A stretch of 21,417 nt of DNA. Source: an uncultured Candidatus Nitrosopelagicus sp. (lineage in GTDB: Archaea > Thermoproteota > Nitrososphaeria > Nitrososphaerales > Nitrosopumilaceae). Positions 14,626-21,285 of this stretch are shown here, piece after piece. The position numbers and the translations under genes were made by a program. The stretch is taken from NCBI GenBank assembly GCA_937896695.1, contig CALBOT010000126.1, forward strand, positions 1 to 21,417. The letters run 5' to 3'. The notes under the pieces were generated by a model. The model searched no databases, was not told the DNA's origin, and saw only the letters and a list, made by a program, of their open reading frames with translations. Position 1 is the first letter of the stretch; every line of letters begins with the position of its first letter.

Positions 14626-15093
14626 CTACCACTCGAAAGCTTGTTCCTTGCTATTAATCATTACATATGTTATATTGAAATATCTTCGTGCAAGTATTCT
14701 TGCCTTCTCTGCATTTCTACCTTCACGTCCTACTACGACTCCTTTCTTTGCACCATCAACTTCGACGTTTGCTTGGAAAGAACCATCCAGTCTTTCAGAG
14801 ATTTTAATGTCAGTAATGTATTTTTCATTTAGTATATTTTTTAAAAGTTGAATTGGGTCTTCATTGTATTCTACAAGTTCCACATTTCTATCAATTTTGT
14901 TTTGAAGTGATTTGATATGAGCTCCACCTTTACCTATTGCCAAACCCATTTTTCCTTCATTTACAACAAAGATAATTCTATCACGTTTTTCATCTTCTAT
15001 ACAATCACGAGCAGTTGCTTTAGTAATATTTTGGAATAATGACATGAGTTTCATTTGATCAGTTGTTAATTTGATTTCTTGTGTCATGTTCAT
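14626..15093 (-). CDS. nusA: Archaeal NusA-like KH-domain protein
   Basis: Archaeal NusA is a short version of the bacterial factor, made of two KH RNA-binding domains without the polymerase-binding N-terminal domain. Here it has 155 residues, with ATG starts at 15091-15093 or two codons later (15085-15087). KH1 carries IGKGGAHI (53-60) and KH2 carries VGREGRNA (121-128), both versions of the GxxG nucleic-acid loop. It lies between rpl30e and rps12, the classic archaeal position. A TTTAAATG box at about 15122-15131 is 30 bp upstream, so it could also have its own promoter besides any read-through from rpl30e 76 bases away. Confidence 0.92.
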   Translation of the reverse strand: MNMTQEIKLTTDQMKLMSLFQNITKATARDCIEDEKRDRIIFVVNEGKMGLAIGKGGAHIKSLQNKIDRNVELVEYNEDPIQLLKNILNEKYITDIKISERLDGSFQANVEVDGAKKGVVVGREGRNAEKARILARRYFNITYVMINSKEQAFEW

Positions 15094-15169
15094 TCTAATT
15101 ATTCAAAAAAATTTTCTGTCTCATTTAAACCTTGATTGGTTTTGTATCTTGGAGAAGTTTTTGACAACA

Positions 15170-15484
15170 TCATTTGGAATCTGTTTCTTTTTGTAGTGTT
15201 TTGATATCAGCATCAGCGATGTTGGTTAGTGAAATTGCAGAAACTCTAAATTGTAATCCACAGAGTTTTCCAAGGTTAACAGAGGTGTCATCATATGAAA
15301 TTGTTGAAACATTTGATTTTTTTGCGTCATCTTCTATTTTTTCGCTGATATGACTTGGTACAGATTTGGAAAGAAGTACAAGTTTGGATTTTGAAATATT
15401 ACCTAAGACTTGTTTTGTACCAATAATGTATGCATTTTCTTTGATTGCATCTTTGAGTGTTTTTTCTAGTTGTTTTTTCATCAT
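15170..15484 (-). CDS. rpl30e: Ribosomal protein eL30
   Basis: eL30 is an archaeal/eukaryotic large-subunit protein of the kink-turn-binding L7Ae/L30e fold. It has 104 residues, starting MMKKQLEKTLKDAIKENAYI; tandem ATGs make the start ambiguous by one codon. The GTKQVLGNISKSKLVLLSKSVP block and LGKLCGLQFRVSAISL strand near the C-terminus match the family. In many archaea this gene follows the RNA polymerase large subunit genes; here none precede it and a tiny zinc-finger ORF lies 49 bases upstream. A TATA-like CTATAAGTCG (15513-15522) lies 34 bp before the start, so a short leader covering an 18-bp imperfect palindrome is likely. Confidence 0.93.
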   Translation of the reverse strand: MMKKQLEKTLKDAIKENAYIIGTKQVLGNISKSKLVLLSKSVPSHISEKIEDDAKKSNVSTISYDDTSVNLGKLCGLQFRVSAISLTNIADADIKTLQKETDSK

Positions 15485-15502
15485 GTTGCTTGTACGAACA
15501 AC
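15485..15502. repeat. 18-bp imperfect palindrome at the eL30 start
   Basis: GTTGCTTGTACGAACAAC pairs with itself at 7 of 9 positions (8 with a G-T pair) and abuts the eL30 start codon. Given the TATA-like box at 15513-15522, transcription should begin within or beside it. It could be an operator or a small leader hairpin, or chance. Confidence 0.3.
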
Positions 15503-15533
15503 TCAATTTTAGCGACTTATAGATTTATTGTTG

Positions 15534-15662
15534 TTAATACCCACGACTATTACGATCTGGCTTGTCAATGTTGGGATTTCTAAAGCCATGTTTCTCCATC
15601 ATATGGTTTAAGAATCGTATATCGCTGTCGAATTTTTCACCACAAACAGAACAATTTACCAT
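15534..15662 (-). CDS. 42-aa C2H2-type zinc-finger miniprotein
   Basis: This short ORF opens at ATG 15660-15662 and ends at TAA 15534-15536. The product begins MVNCSVCGEKFDSDIRFLNH and continues MMEKHGFRNP to a polar tail ending NSRGY. C4, C7, H20 and H25 form C-x2-C-x12-H-x4-H, with the finger's F11 and L18 at hydrophobic-core positions, so one complete C2H2 finger fills residues 4-25. A TATA-like AACTATAAGTTAC (15682-15694) is 26 bp upstream, and its core resembles the eL30 box. Both the motif and the promoter spacing support a real leaderless gene. It may bind DNA, RNA or a protein partner; nothing in the sequence decides. It lies between 5S rRNA and eL30 on the same strand. Confidence 0.75.
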   Translation of the reverse strand: MVNCSVCGEKFDSDIRFLNHMMEKHGFRNPNIDKPDRNSRGY

Positions 15663-15681
15663 ATTTTGATACAATGTGACA

Positions 15682-15694
15682 GTAACTTATAGTT
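15682..15694 (-). promoter_or_regulatory. TATA-like box of the zinc-finger miniprotein
   Basis: On the minus strand this reads AACTATAAGTTAC, itself nearly palindromic, centred 26 bp before ATG 15662. Confidence 0.45.
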
Positions 15695-15701
15695 AATTGA
15701 A

Positions 15702-15709
15702 TTAAAAAG
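15702..15709 (-). terminator. T-run terminator of 5S rRNA
   Basis: Directly after the 5S 3' end the minus strand reads TCTTTTTAA, an oligo-T stretch of the sort archaeal RNA polymerase uses to terminate. Confidence 0.4.
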
Positions 15710-15710
15710 A

Positions 15711-15826
15711 TGCCAGCACTGTTGCTTCCCAACGGCTCTCGCATGTTAGTAACACAGCAGCGACATTTGGTTTGACTTCCAAGTTCGGAATGGGATTGGG
15801 TCGCACCCAAACGCTATGGCCGGCTT
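15711..15826 (-). rRNA. rrf: 5S ribosomal RNA
   Basis: Read on the minus strand, the sequence carries the 5S core CCCATTCCGAACTTGGAAGT. The ends form helix I: GCCGGC (15819-15824) pairs with GCTGGC (15712-15717), allowing one G-U. About 116 bases lie between these limits, close to the usual 120, so the exact ends are uncertain by a few bases. A TATA-like box at 15849-15858 and a T-run after the 3' end make it an autonomous unit. It stands apart from 16S and 23S, as is common in several archaeal groups. Confidence 0.93.
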
Positions 15827-15848
15827 AACATATGAACAAATTATCTTT

Positions 15849-15858
15849 CATAATAAGC
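15849..15858 (-). promoter_or_regulatory. TATA-like box of 5S rRNA
   Basis: GCTTATTATG on the minus strand is centred about 27 bp before the 5S 5' end. Confidence 0.5.
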
Positions 15859-15903
15859 TAACTAAATTGTGAATAGATTTTTTGAATAGAATTATTCATA
15901 GAA

Positions 15904-15912
15904 GTATAAATT
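15904..15912 (+). promoter_or_regulatory. TATA-like box of abce1
   Basis: GTATAAATT is centred 26 bp before ATG 15934, consistent with a leaderless transcript. Confidence 0.5.
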
Positions 15913-15933
15913 AAAGATACAGCGAATAACGTT

Positions 15934-17718
15934 ATGACACATCGTGTTGCCGTATTAGATAAAGAATTATGCCAACCCAAAAAATGTGGGTTAGAATGTA
16001 TCAAATATTGTCCGGTCAACAAGTCAGGAGCAGATTGTATTGTTCTCAATGAAGATACCAACAAGGCAACAATCGATGAAGATGTTTGTAATGGTTGTGG
16101 GATTTGTGTAAAAGTTTGTCCGTTTGATGCAATTACAATCGTGAATTTAGCCAGTGAATTAAAAACAGATAAGATTCACCAGTATGGAATGAATTCATTT
16201 AGACTATACAAATTACCAACGCCAAAAAAAGGAGAAGTCGTCGGATTACTTGGAAGAAATGGAATGGGGAAGAGTACAGTAGTTAATATTCTATCAGGTA
16301 TTTTAAAACCAAATTTAGGAAATTATGAACAACCACCAGAATGGGATGAGATTTTAAAATATTACAAAGGTACAGAACTCAAAGCACATTTTGAGAAAAT
16401 AAAAAATGGTGACATTAAAGCATCAATCAAACCACAACAAGTTCATACAATTGCAAATGCATTTGATGGTACAGGAAAAGAACTTTTAGATAAATTTGAT
16501 CAAAGAGGCACATCTAGACAATTGGTAAAACAATTAGGATTAGAAAATTCCTTAGAACAAAGTCTCAAAGAACTTAGTGGGGGAGAACTGCAAAGATTAT
16601 CAGTTGCTACTGCCGCATCAAGAGAATCTGATTTTTACTTTTTTGACGAACCGTCATCTTACAACGATGTCTTTCAGAGAACAGGAGTTGCTAGAGTAAT
16701 TCACGGTCTTGCTGAAGAAGGAAAAAGCGTAATGGTTGTAGAACACGATCTAACATTGCTAGATTTTCTTAGTGATTATATCGAGGTGTTATATGGAGTA
16801 CCTTCTGCATATGGAATAGTTTCAAATGTATTATCAACCAAAGTTGGTATCAATGTATTTCTTGATGGTTACTTACCAACTGAAAATGTAAGATTTAGAG
16901 ATAAGAAATTCACTTTTGATGCATCAACATCAGGTGACGAGATACTAGAGGGAGATACGATAATCTCGTATCCAAAATTAGAAAAGAAATACGATTCATT
17001 TTCAGTTTCAATTGAACCTGGAACCGTAAGAAAAGGAGAATTACTTGGAATTATGGGTGCCAATGCATTAGGAAAAACTACAATGATGAAGATGATTGCT
17101 GGTGTTGAAAAACCAACAGAAGGTTCAGTTGATAAAAAAATTAAAATTTCATACAAGCCACAGTATCTTTCAAATGATATTGATATCGAAGTAATTTCGG
17201 TTTTAGAAAAAGCAAATGGCTCTTCAATTGAGGGAAGTGCAGAAGAAGAACAGATTTTGGACCCATTAAAATTAAAAAAATTGTATAACAAGTCAGTAAA
17301 AAATTTGTCAGGAGGTGAACTGCAAAAAGTTGCAATAGCATCTTGCCTTTTACAAAAAGTGGATTTGTATGCATTAGATGAACCATCGGCATTTTTAGAT
17401 GTAGAAGATAGAATTGCAGTAGCAAAATTTTTACAGAAATTTGTACGCTCATTTGGAAAATCTGCAATAATCATAGATCATGATCTTCAATTGATGGATT
17501 TAGTCTCAGATAGTATGGTAATTTTTGAAGGAACCTCAAGTGTAGAGGGAATTGCAACATCTCCAATGCCAAAAACAGATGCCATGAACAGATTTTTGAA
17601 ATCACTTGACATTTCATTTAGAAAAGATGAGAAGACAAGTAGACATCGTGTTAACAAAGAAGCAAGTAGATTGGATAAAGAACAAAAATCATCAGGCAAT
17701 TACTACTTTAGAAAATGA
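15934..17718 (+). CDS. abce1: Ribosome-recycling ATPase ABCE1 (Rli1)
   Basis: ABCE1 splits the 70S ribosome after termination, working with aRF1 or Pelota. The 594-residue protein has all expected parts. The N-terminal Fe-S domain has cysteines C13, C18, C22, C26 and C52, C55, C58, C62 (CNGCGICVKVCP) for two [4Fe-4S] clusters. NBD1 has a Walker A GRNGMGKST at 107-115 and signature LSGG at 214-217, with FDEPSSYNDV as Walker B/hinge. NBD2 has Walker A GANALGKTT at 375-383 and signature LSGG at 458-461, with DEPSAFLDVEDR. There are no membrane segments, as is normal for this soluble ABC family. It has its own TATA-like box. The Trm5-like gene overlaps its end by 4 bases (ATGA), so the two are translationally coupled. 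Confidence 0.97.
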   Translation: MTHRVAVLDKELCQPKKCGLECIKYCPVNKSGADCIVLNEDTNKATIDEDVCNGCGICVKVCPFDAITIVNLASELKTDKIHQYGMNSFRLYKLPTPKKGEVVGLLGRNGMGKSTVVNILSGILKPNLGNYEQPPEWDEILKYYKGTELKAHFEKIKNGDIKASIKPQQVHTIANAFDGTGKELLDKFDQRGTSRQLVKQLGLENSLEQSLKELSGGELQRLSVATAASRESDFYFFDEPSSYNDVFQRTGVARVIHGLAEEGKSVMVVEHDLTLLDFLSDYIEVLYGVPSAYGIVSNVLSTKVGINVFLDGYLPTENVRFRDKKFTFDASTSGDEILEGDTIISYPKLEKKYDSFSVSIEPGTVRKGELLGIMGANALGKTTMMKMIAGVEKPTEGSVDKKIKISYKPQYLSNDIDIEVISVLEKANGSSIEGSAEEEQILDPLKLKKLYNKSVKNLSGGELQKVAIASCLLQKVDLYALDEPSAFLDVEDRIAVAKFLQKFVRSFGKSAIIIDHDLQLMDLVSDSMVIFEGTSSVEGIATSPMPKTDAMNRFLKSLDISFRKDEKTSRHRVNKEASRLDKEQKSSGNYYFRK

Positions 17719-18554
17719 CCAAGATGCTAAAGAGAGTCTTACAGGACGTTCTCTCTGAAGAAGAAAACGAACAATTGATTTCTGCATTTGATCAAATTGG
17801 AGATATAATCATAGTAAGAATTCCCGATTCATTGGTTTCAAAAAAACAAATTATTGGAAAGACGTTGCTAGAACAAGTCAGTACAGCAAATTCTATTTTT
17901 TATCAGTCATCCCCAGTAGAAGGAGATTATAGAACAAGAAAATTAGAAGTGATTGCAGGAGAAGATAAGACACAAACCGAATACAAGGAAAATGGATGTA
18001 GATTCATCGTAGATGTTGAAAAGGCATTTTTCTCACCACGATTATCAACTGAAAGAGAAAGAATTGCAGGCTTGGTAAAAGACAGAGAGGTAGTTATCAA
18101 TATGTTTGGAGGCGTAGGAATGTTTTCTTTACTTGCAGCAAAAGATACTGCATGTACAGTTTACAACATTGATCTAAATCCTGTTGCAACACAACTGTGT
18201 AAAGAAAATGCTCAGATTAACAAACTCAAAGGAGAGGTAATTTCTTTGAATGGCGATGCAACCAAAGTGATTGACGAACAATTATCAGGTAAAGCAGATA
18301 GAGTATTGATGTTATTACCAGAACGTTCTGATGAATTTTTAGATTCAGCATTAAACGGATTAAAAAATAAAGGAATAATTCATTATTACTCCCACATGCA
18401 TGCAGACAAAAAGCAAGATGCACCAAAATTATCTGAAGAACATTTTATGAGCGTAAATAAAACAAATGCAGAAATTATAACTTCACGAAATGTCAGACCG
18501 GTAGGACCAAGATTTTATCAAACTGTAGTAGATGTTAAAATTTCAAAGAGTTAA
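17715..18554 (+). CDS. Trm5/Taw2-like tRNA methyltransferase-family protein
   Basis: Family members methylate G37 (Trm5) or add the aminocarboxypropyl group in wyosine synthesis (Taw2), using S-adenosylmethionine. The protein has 279 residues, shorter than many Trm5 proteins (about 330), and seems to lack the extra N-terminal D1 domain. It begins close to the D2-type IGDIIIVRIPDSL stretch. FFSPRLSTERERI matches the conserved F.PR...ER segment, and NMFGGVGMFSLLAA (129-142) is the SAM-binding loop. NIDLNPVA provides the acidic SAM residue. Where Trm5 usually has NLP or NPP, this protein reads MLLP (199-202), so the conserved Asn is Leu. Trm5 or Taw2 activity is therefore uncertain. Its start overlaps abce1 by 4 bases and its stop interlocks with the next gene's. 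Confidence 0.82.
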   Translation: MTKMLKRVLQDVLSEEENEQLISAFDQIGDIIIVRIPDSLVSKKQIIGKTLLEQVSTANSIFYQSSPVEGDYRTRKLEVIAGEDKTQTEYKENGCRFIVDVEKAFFSPRLSTERERIAGLVKDREVVINMFGGVGMFSLLAAKDTACTVYNIDLNPVATQLCKENAQINKLKGEVISLNGDATKVIDEQLSGKADRVLMLLPERSDEFLDSALNGLKNKGIIHYYSHMHADKKQDAPKLSEEHFMSVNKTNAEIITSRNVRPVGPRFYQTVVDVKISKS

Positions 18555-18769
18555 TTGTCTTCTATTAATGAAGAAGGTTTTGCAGATGTTGTGGCCATTT
18601 GATAACCTATCCAAGATACAATTCCTAAAACGCCACCTACAACCATGAGTATAGTCAATTGTAGAACAATCGGACTCCACTCAGAAAGCATCAAAAGATA
18701 TGCATAAACGAAAAATGCTGCTATGCAAGATACAAAGATGAAAACACCCATTGATTTTCGTCTTGACAT
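18551..18769 (-). CDS. Small two-TM membrane protein, unrecognised
   Basis: A 72-residue protein from ATG 18767-18769. A basic head (MSRRKSMG) precedes two hydrophobic helices (about residues 8-27 and 33-57, the second Gly-rich: LTILMVVGGVLGIVSWIGYQ), and a polar tail follows (ATTSAKPSSLIEDN). By the positive-inside rule the head is probably cytoplasmic. I know no function. It follows the GNAT gene by 24 bases on the same strand; a possible TATA-like AGTTAAATTAC (18789-18799) overlaps the end of that gene and is 26 bp from this ATG, so it may be transcribed from its own promoter as well. Its TAA interlocks with the Trm5-like TAA in the 4 bases TTAA. Confidence 0.75.
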   Translation of the reverse strand: MSRRKSMGVFIFVSCIAAFFVYAYLLMLSEWSPIVLQLTILMVVGGVLGIVSWIGYQMATTSAKPSSLIEDN

Positions 18770-18793
18770 GTCGATTCGAACTAGAACAGTAAT

Positions 18794-19291
18794 TTAACTG
18801 AATTCAATTGCCATCATATAGGCATCTTCGCCGTCACGATAATACGATTTTAGTCGTTGTTTGATATCCATACCCAAGTCTTGATATAATTTTACAGCCT
18901 CAGTATTACTGCAACGTACTTCAAGATACATTTCGTCACATTGTTTCTCTTTTACTCCTTTGAATGATTCATTGACAAGAATTTTTCCATATCCATTTCC
19001 TCTATGTTCTTCTAGTACAGCTACAGATACGACGTGACCTTTTTTCACAAATCCTAATTTTTTGAAATTTGAGAATCCAAATTCAGTCTTACACATGATA
19101 TATCCCACATATTGACTATTTTTTTCAGCAACCAGAAATGCTTCTGGAGCTTCTGCCAAGAGACTTTCATAGAAATAATCAGAATAATGTTCAGGCAATG
19201 TTTTCATATTGATTTCCATTACGCCGATTAGATCACTAGGCTCACAACGTCTGAATATGGCGCCGTTATGTTCTCTTAGAATAACTTGCAT
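18794..19291 (-). CDS. GNAT N-acetyltransferase, RimI/Ard1-like
   Basis: A 165-residue acetyltransferase of the family that acetylates protein N-termini with acetyl-CoA. Archaeal members (often labelled RimI or Ard1/NAT) have broad N-terminal specificity, which is what I would expect here. The fold runs from FRRCEPSDLIGVMEINMKTLPEHY (split; the RimI-like N-terminal region) through HVVSVAVLEEHRGNGYG. The acetyl-CoA pyrophosphate loop is R97-GNGYG102. EMYLEVRCSNTEAVKLYQDLG near 120-140 is the family's C-terminal motif with the catalytic-region Tyr. ATG 19289-19291 is 26 bp from an AT box shared with the divergent protease gene. Confidence 0.88.
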   Translation of the reverse strand: MQVILREHNGAIFRRCEPSDLIGVMEINMKTLPEHYSDYFYESLLAEAPEAFLVAEKNSQYVGYIMCKTEFGFSNFKKLGFVKKGHVVSVAVLEEHRGNGYGKILVNESFKGVKEKQCDEMYLEVRCSNTEAVKLYQDLGMDIKQRLKSYYRDGEDAYMMAIEFS

Positions 19292-19311
19292 ACAAGTACC
19301 TGAAATCTTGC

Positions 19312-19326
19312 GTATTTAATTTTAAG
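19312..19326. promoter_or_regulatory. Single AT box between two divergent genes
   Basis: GTATTTAATTTTAAG lies near the middle of the 49-base gap. It is about 25 bp from the plus-strand ATG (19341) and 26 bp from the minus-strand ATG (19291), so one AT-rich element could serve as TATA box in both directions. Confidence 0.45.
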
Positions 19327-19340
19327 TTGGAAAAGCAATT

Positions 19341-20453
19341 ATGCTCTTGTTATATACGATCCATATGATAGAGCCCACTCAAGAATTCATTAGAAGCATA
19401 GTGAAAAAACACTTTGACATTGGTGATGAGGAGGTGGGTTTAGTCAAAATGCAATTTTATTTTGAGGACATGGAATTTAAAGAGAAATTTGTTCAGTTAA
19501 CTCAGGAATTAGAAACTTACAATCTGTTATGTACGCTTGAAAAAGAAGGTTACAGACACATGGTAGTTGTATCAAAGCTACCTAAACAAAAAAAGAGAAA
19601 ATGGTTGTCAAGATCTTGGACGCCAAGAATAATGTTTGCTGCAACTGTTGTAATGGTGTTAATTGATGGGTTTTACAGAACTCAGGGACTAAACATGTTT
19701 ACTCCAATTGGAGATCCAATTGCAGTTGCAGTTTTGTATGCATGGGCTTTGATTGGAATTTTAGGAGTGCATGAGGCAGGACATTTAATTGCTGCAAAAT
19801 GGCACAAAATCAAAACAACATGGCCATACTTTATTCCAGGAATACCGGTATATGGAATACCAACATTTGGAGCATTCATTCAGTCCAGAAGTCTCACAGT
19901 AAACAGAGACATTCTATTTGATATTGCGATAGCAGGACCAATTGCAGGATTGGTAGTTGCCGTGGTAGTGGTAATTTTTGGAGCATGGACTTCACCCGTA
20001 ATAGATGCAGATATGGCAAGACAAATGTTTGGAAATGCTCAGTTAACCCCGATGAATGAGAATATCATAATCAAAGCATCACTAGCGCTCTTTGACAAAA
20101 ATGGAAGTGATGTTGAAGTGATAATGTCCCCAATAATGTTTGCAGCATGGCTTGGATTTCTAATTACATTTTTGAATTTGCTACCCGCATGGCAACTCGA
20201 TGGAGGTCACATGTCAAGGGTGATTCTAGGACAAAAGTGGCACAAAATTGCGACGTATGCAAGCATGGGCGTGTTGGTATTGTTGAATTATTGGATGATG
20301 GCATTGTTTATTTTAATTCTTAGCTCAAGAAGCAAAGATGCACGACCACTTGATGATATTTCACCATTATCAAAAAATAGAAAAATTGTTTACATTGGAG
20401 TTATTGTTTTAGCAGTTTTGTGTGCTCCATTACCTGCATCAATCTTTCCGTAG
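19341..20453 (+). CDS. Site-2 protease-family (M50) membrane metalloprotease
   Basis: An intramembrane zinc protease, 370 residues. A soluble N-terminal domain (about 1-90, with FIRSIVKKHFDIGDEEVG) resembles the extension of plant/cyanobacterial EGY-type S2Ps. Several membrane helices follow. The catalytic helix carries H144-EAGH148 (HExxH), and the third zinc ligand is D287 in LLPAWQLDGGH, the family's NPxPxxxLDGG-type motif. FGAFIQSRS between them matches the conserved substrate-gating region. The substrate is unknown; bacterial relatives release membrane-tethered regulators. ATG 19341 is supported by the AT box 25 bp upstream, but ATG 19365 (MIEPTQEF) is an alternative that would drop eight residues. 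The 3' end overlaps the LarA-like gene by 15 bases. Confidence 0.88.
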   Translation: MLLLYTIHMIEPTQEFIRSIVKKHFDIGDEEVGLVKMQFYFEDMEFKEKFVQLTQELETYNLLCTLEKEGYRHMVVVSKLPKQKKRKWLSRSWTPRIMFAATVVMVLIDGFYRTQGLNMFTPIGDPIAVAVLYAWALIGILGVHEAGHLIAAKWHKIKTTWPYFIPGIPVYGIPTFGAFIQSRSLTVNRDILFDIAIAGPIAGLVVAVVVVIFGAWTSPVIDADMARQMFGNAQLTPMNENIIIKASLALFDKNGSDVEVIMSPIMFAAWLGFLITFLNLLPAWQLDGGHMSRVILGQKWHKIATYASMGVLVLLNYWMMALFILILSSRSKDARPLDDISPLSKNRKIVYIGVIVLAVLCAPLPASIFP

Positions 20454-21260
20454 TAAAGTACGTGCACCATCTTCAATTACTTGGACTTTTTGTCGTGGAC
20501 CCTGATTTTTTAAGATATAATCCATTGATTTTTTGATTCCATCTACATGAATCATTCCAAGTTTTTTGATGTACAGTTCAGGCAAAATGGAAGTTATGGC
20601 AATTTGAGAATTTTTCTGAATTTCAGATAAGAACAGAAGATTTTCCATTCCGTCTTCATACTTTGATGCGTTTTTGATTCTCTCAGGGGTAATGCGTCCA
20701 TCAATTAGTTTTTGAAAGGTTTCTGAACCTAATCCACCCATGCATTCAGCAACAAGTATGATTAGCCCCTGATTTTTTATCGATGTGTGAAAATTCCATA
20801 CAGAATTTAATGAAGAAGATAGTGTCTGATTACTTGCGTCCTTTCCTGTACTAATTATCATTGTACGGAACTTTTCTTCAAAGGTTGCAATTGATTTTAG
20901 CAGAGTTTGAGATATAGATGATGTTTTAGACGGATGCCCAATCTGTAGATCTGAAAGTCCTTTTTTGTTTGCCGTAATTTCAATGCAGGAGACCTCAAAG
21001 CCATCTGTGAATTTTTTTGCGTCATTAATTGATGTAGAATCAGTGCCAGGATTAGGCATGTTTCCTGAACGATGAGAGAAAGCTTCAAGCATTTTTTCTG
21101 CACCAAACTTTCGTAACAGTCTAGTTGCAACTGTTTCATATCCAAATAGACCATCAAACTGCACTTCTCCTGTGAAGGTGACGGATTGGTCAGCCTTCAG
21201 TCTGATAGCAGGAACAGTGGCGTCCTTATGACTAATACTCGAAACCCTTAGTTGGCTCAT
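20439..21260 (-). CDS. Protein resembling the C-terminal half of LarA (DUF2088-type)
   Basis: A 273-residue protein. The second half resembles the C-terminal domain of nickel-dependent lactate racemase LarA: LIILVAECMGGLGSETF (166-182) corresponds to the family's ..VAEC..GLGS..F block, then ITSILPELYIKKLGM (222-236) and KVQVIEDGARTLL (258-270) match its closing strands. The first half (residues 1-130) lacks the LarA N-terminal DxTRPxP motif and the histidines and lysine that hold the pincer nickel cofactor, so racemase activity looks unlikely. LarA proteins are about 420 residues. ATG 21258-21260 is the start; a TATA-like TGATAAATAA (21279-21288) lies 23 bp upstream, overlapping the stop of the preceding gene. 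No signal peptide is visible. Confidence 0.65.
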   Translation of the reverse strand: MSQLRVSSISHKDATVPAIRLKADQSVTFTGEVQFDGLFGYETVATRLLRKFGAEKMLEAFSHRSGNMPNPGTDSTSINDAKKFTDGFEVSCIEITANKKGLSDLQIGHPSKTSSISQTLLKSIATFEEKFRTMIISTGKDASNQTLSSSLNSVWNFHTSIKNQGLIILVAECMGGLGSETFQKLIDGRITPERIKNASKYEDGMENLLFLSEIQKNSQIAITSILPELYIKKLGMIHVDGIKKSMDYILKNQGPRQKVQVIEDGARTLLRKD

Positions 21261-21285
21261 CAGATTTGCTCTTTATTGTTATTTA

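Noticed and set aside
16869..17474. 201-aa open frame antisense to abce1
   Set aside because: It covers the conserved NBD2 of abce1 on the other strand. Its translation is Ser/Phe/Ile-rich with no motif.
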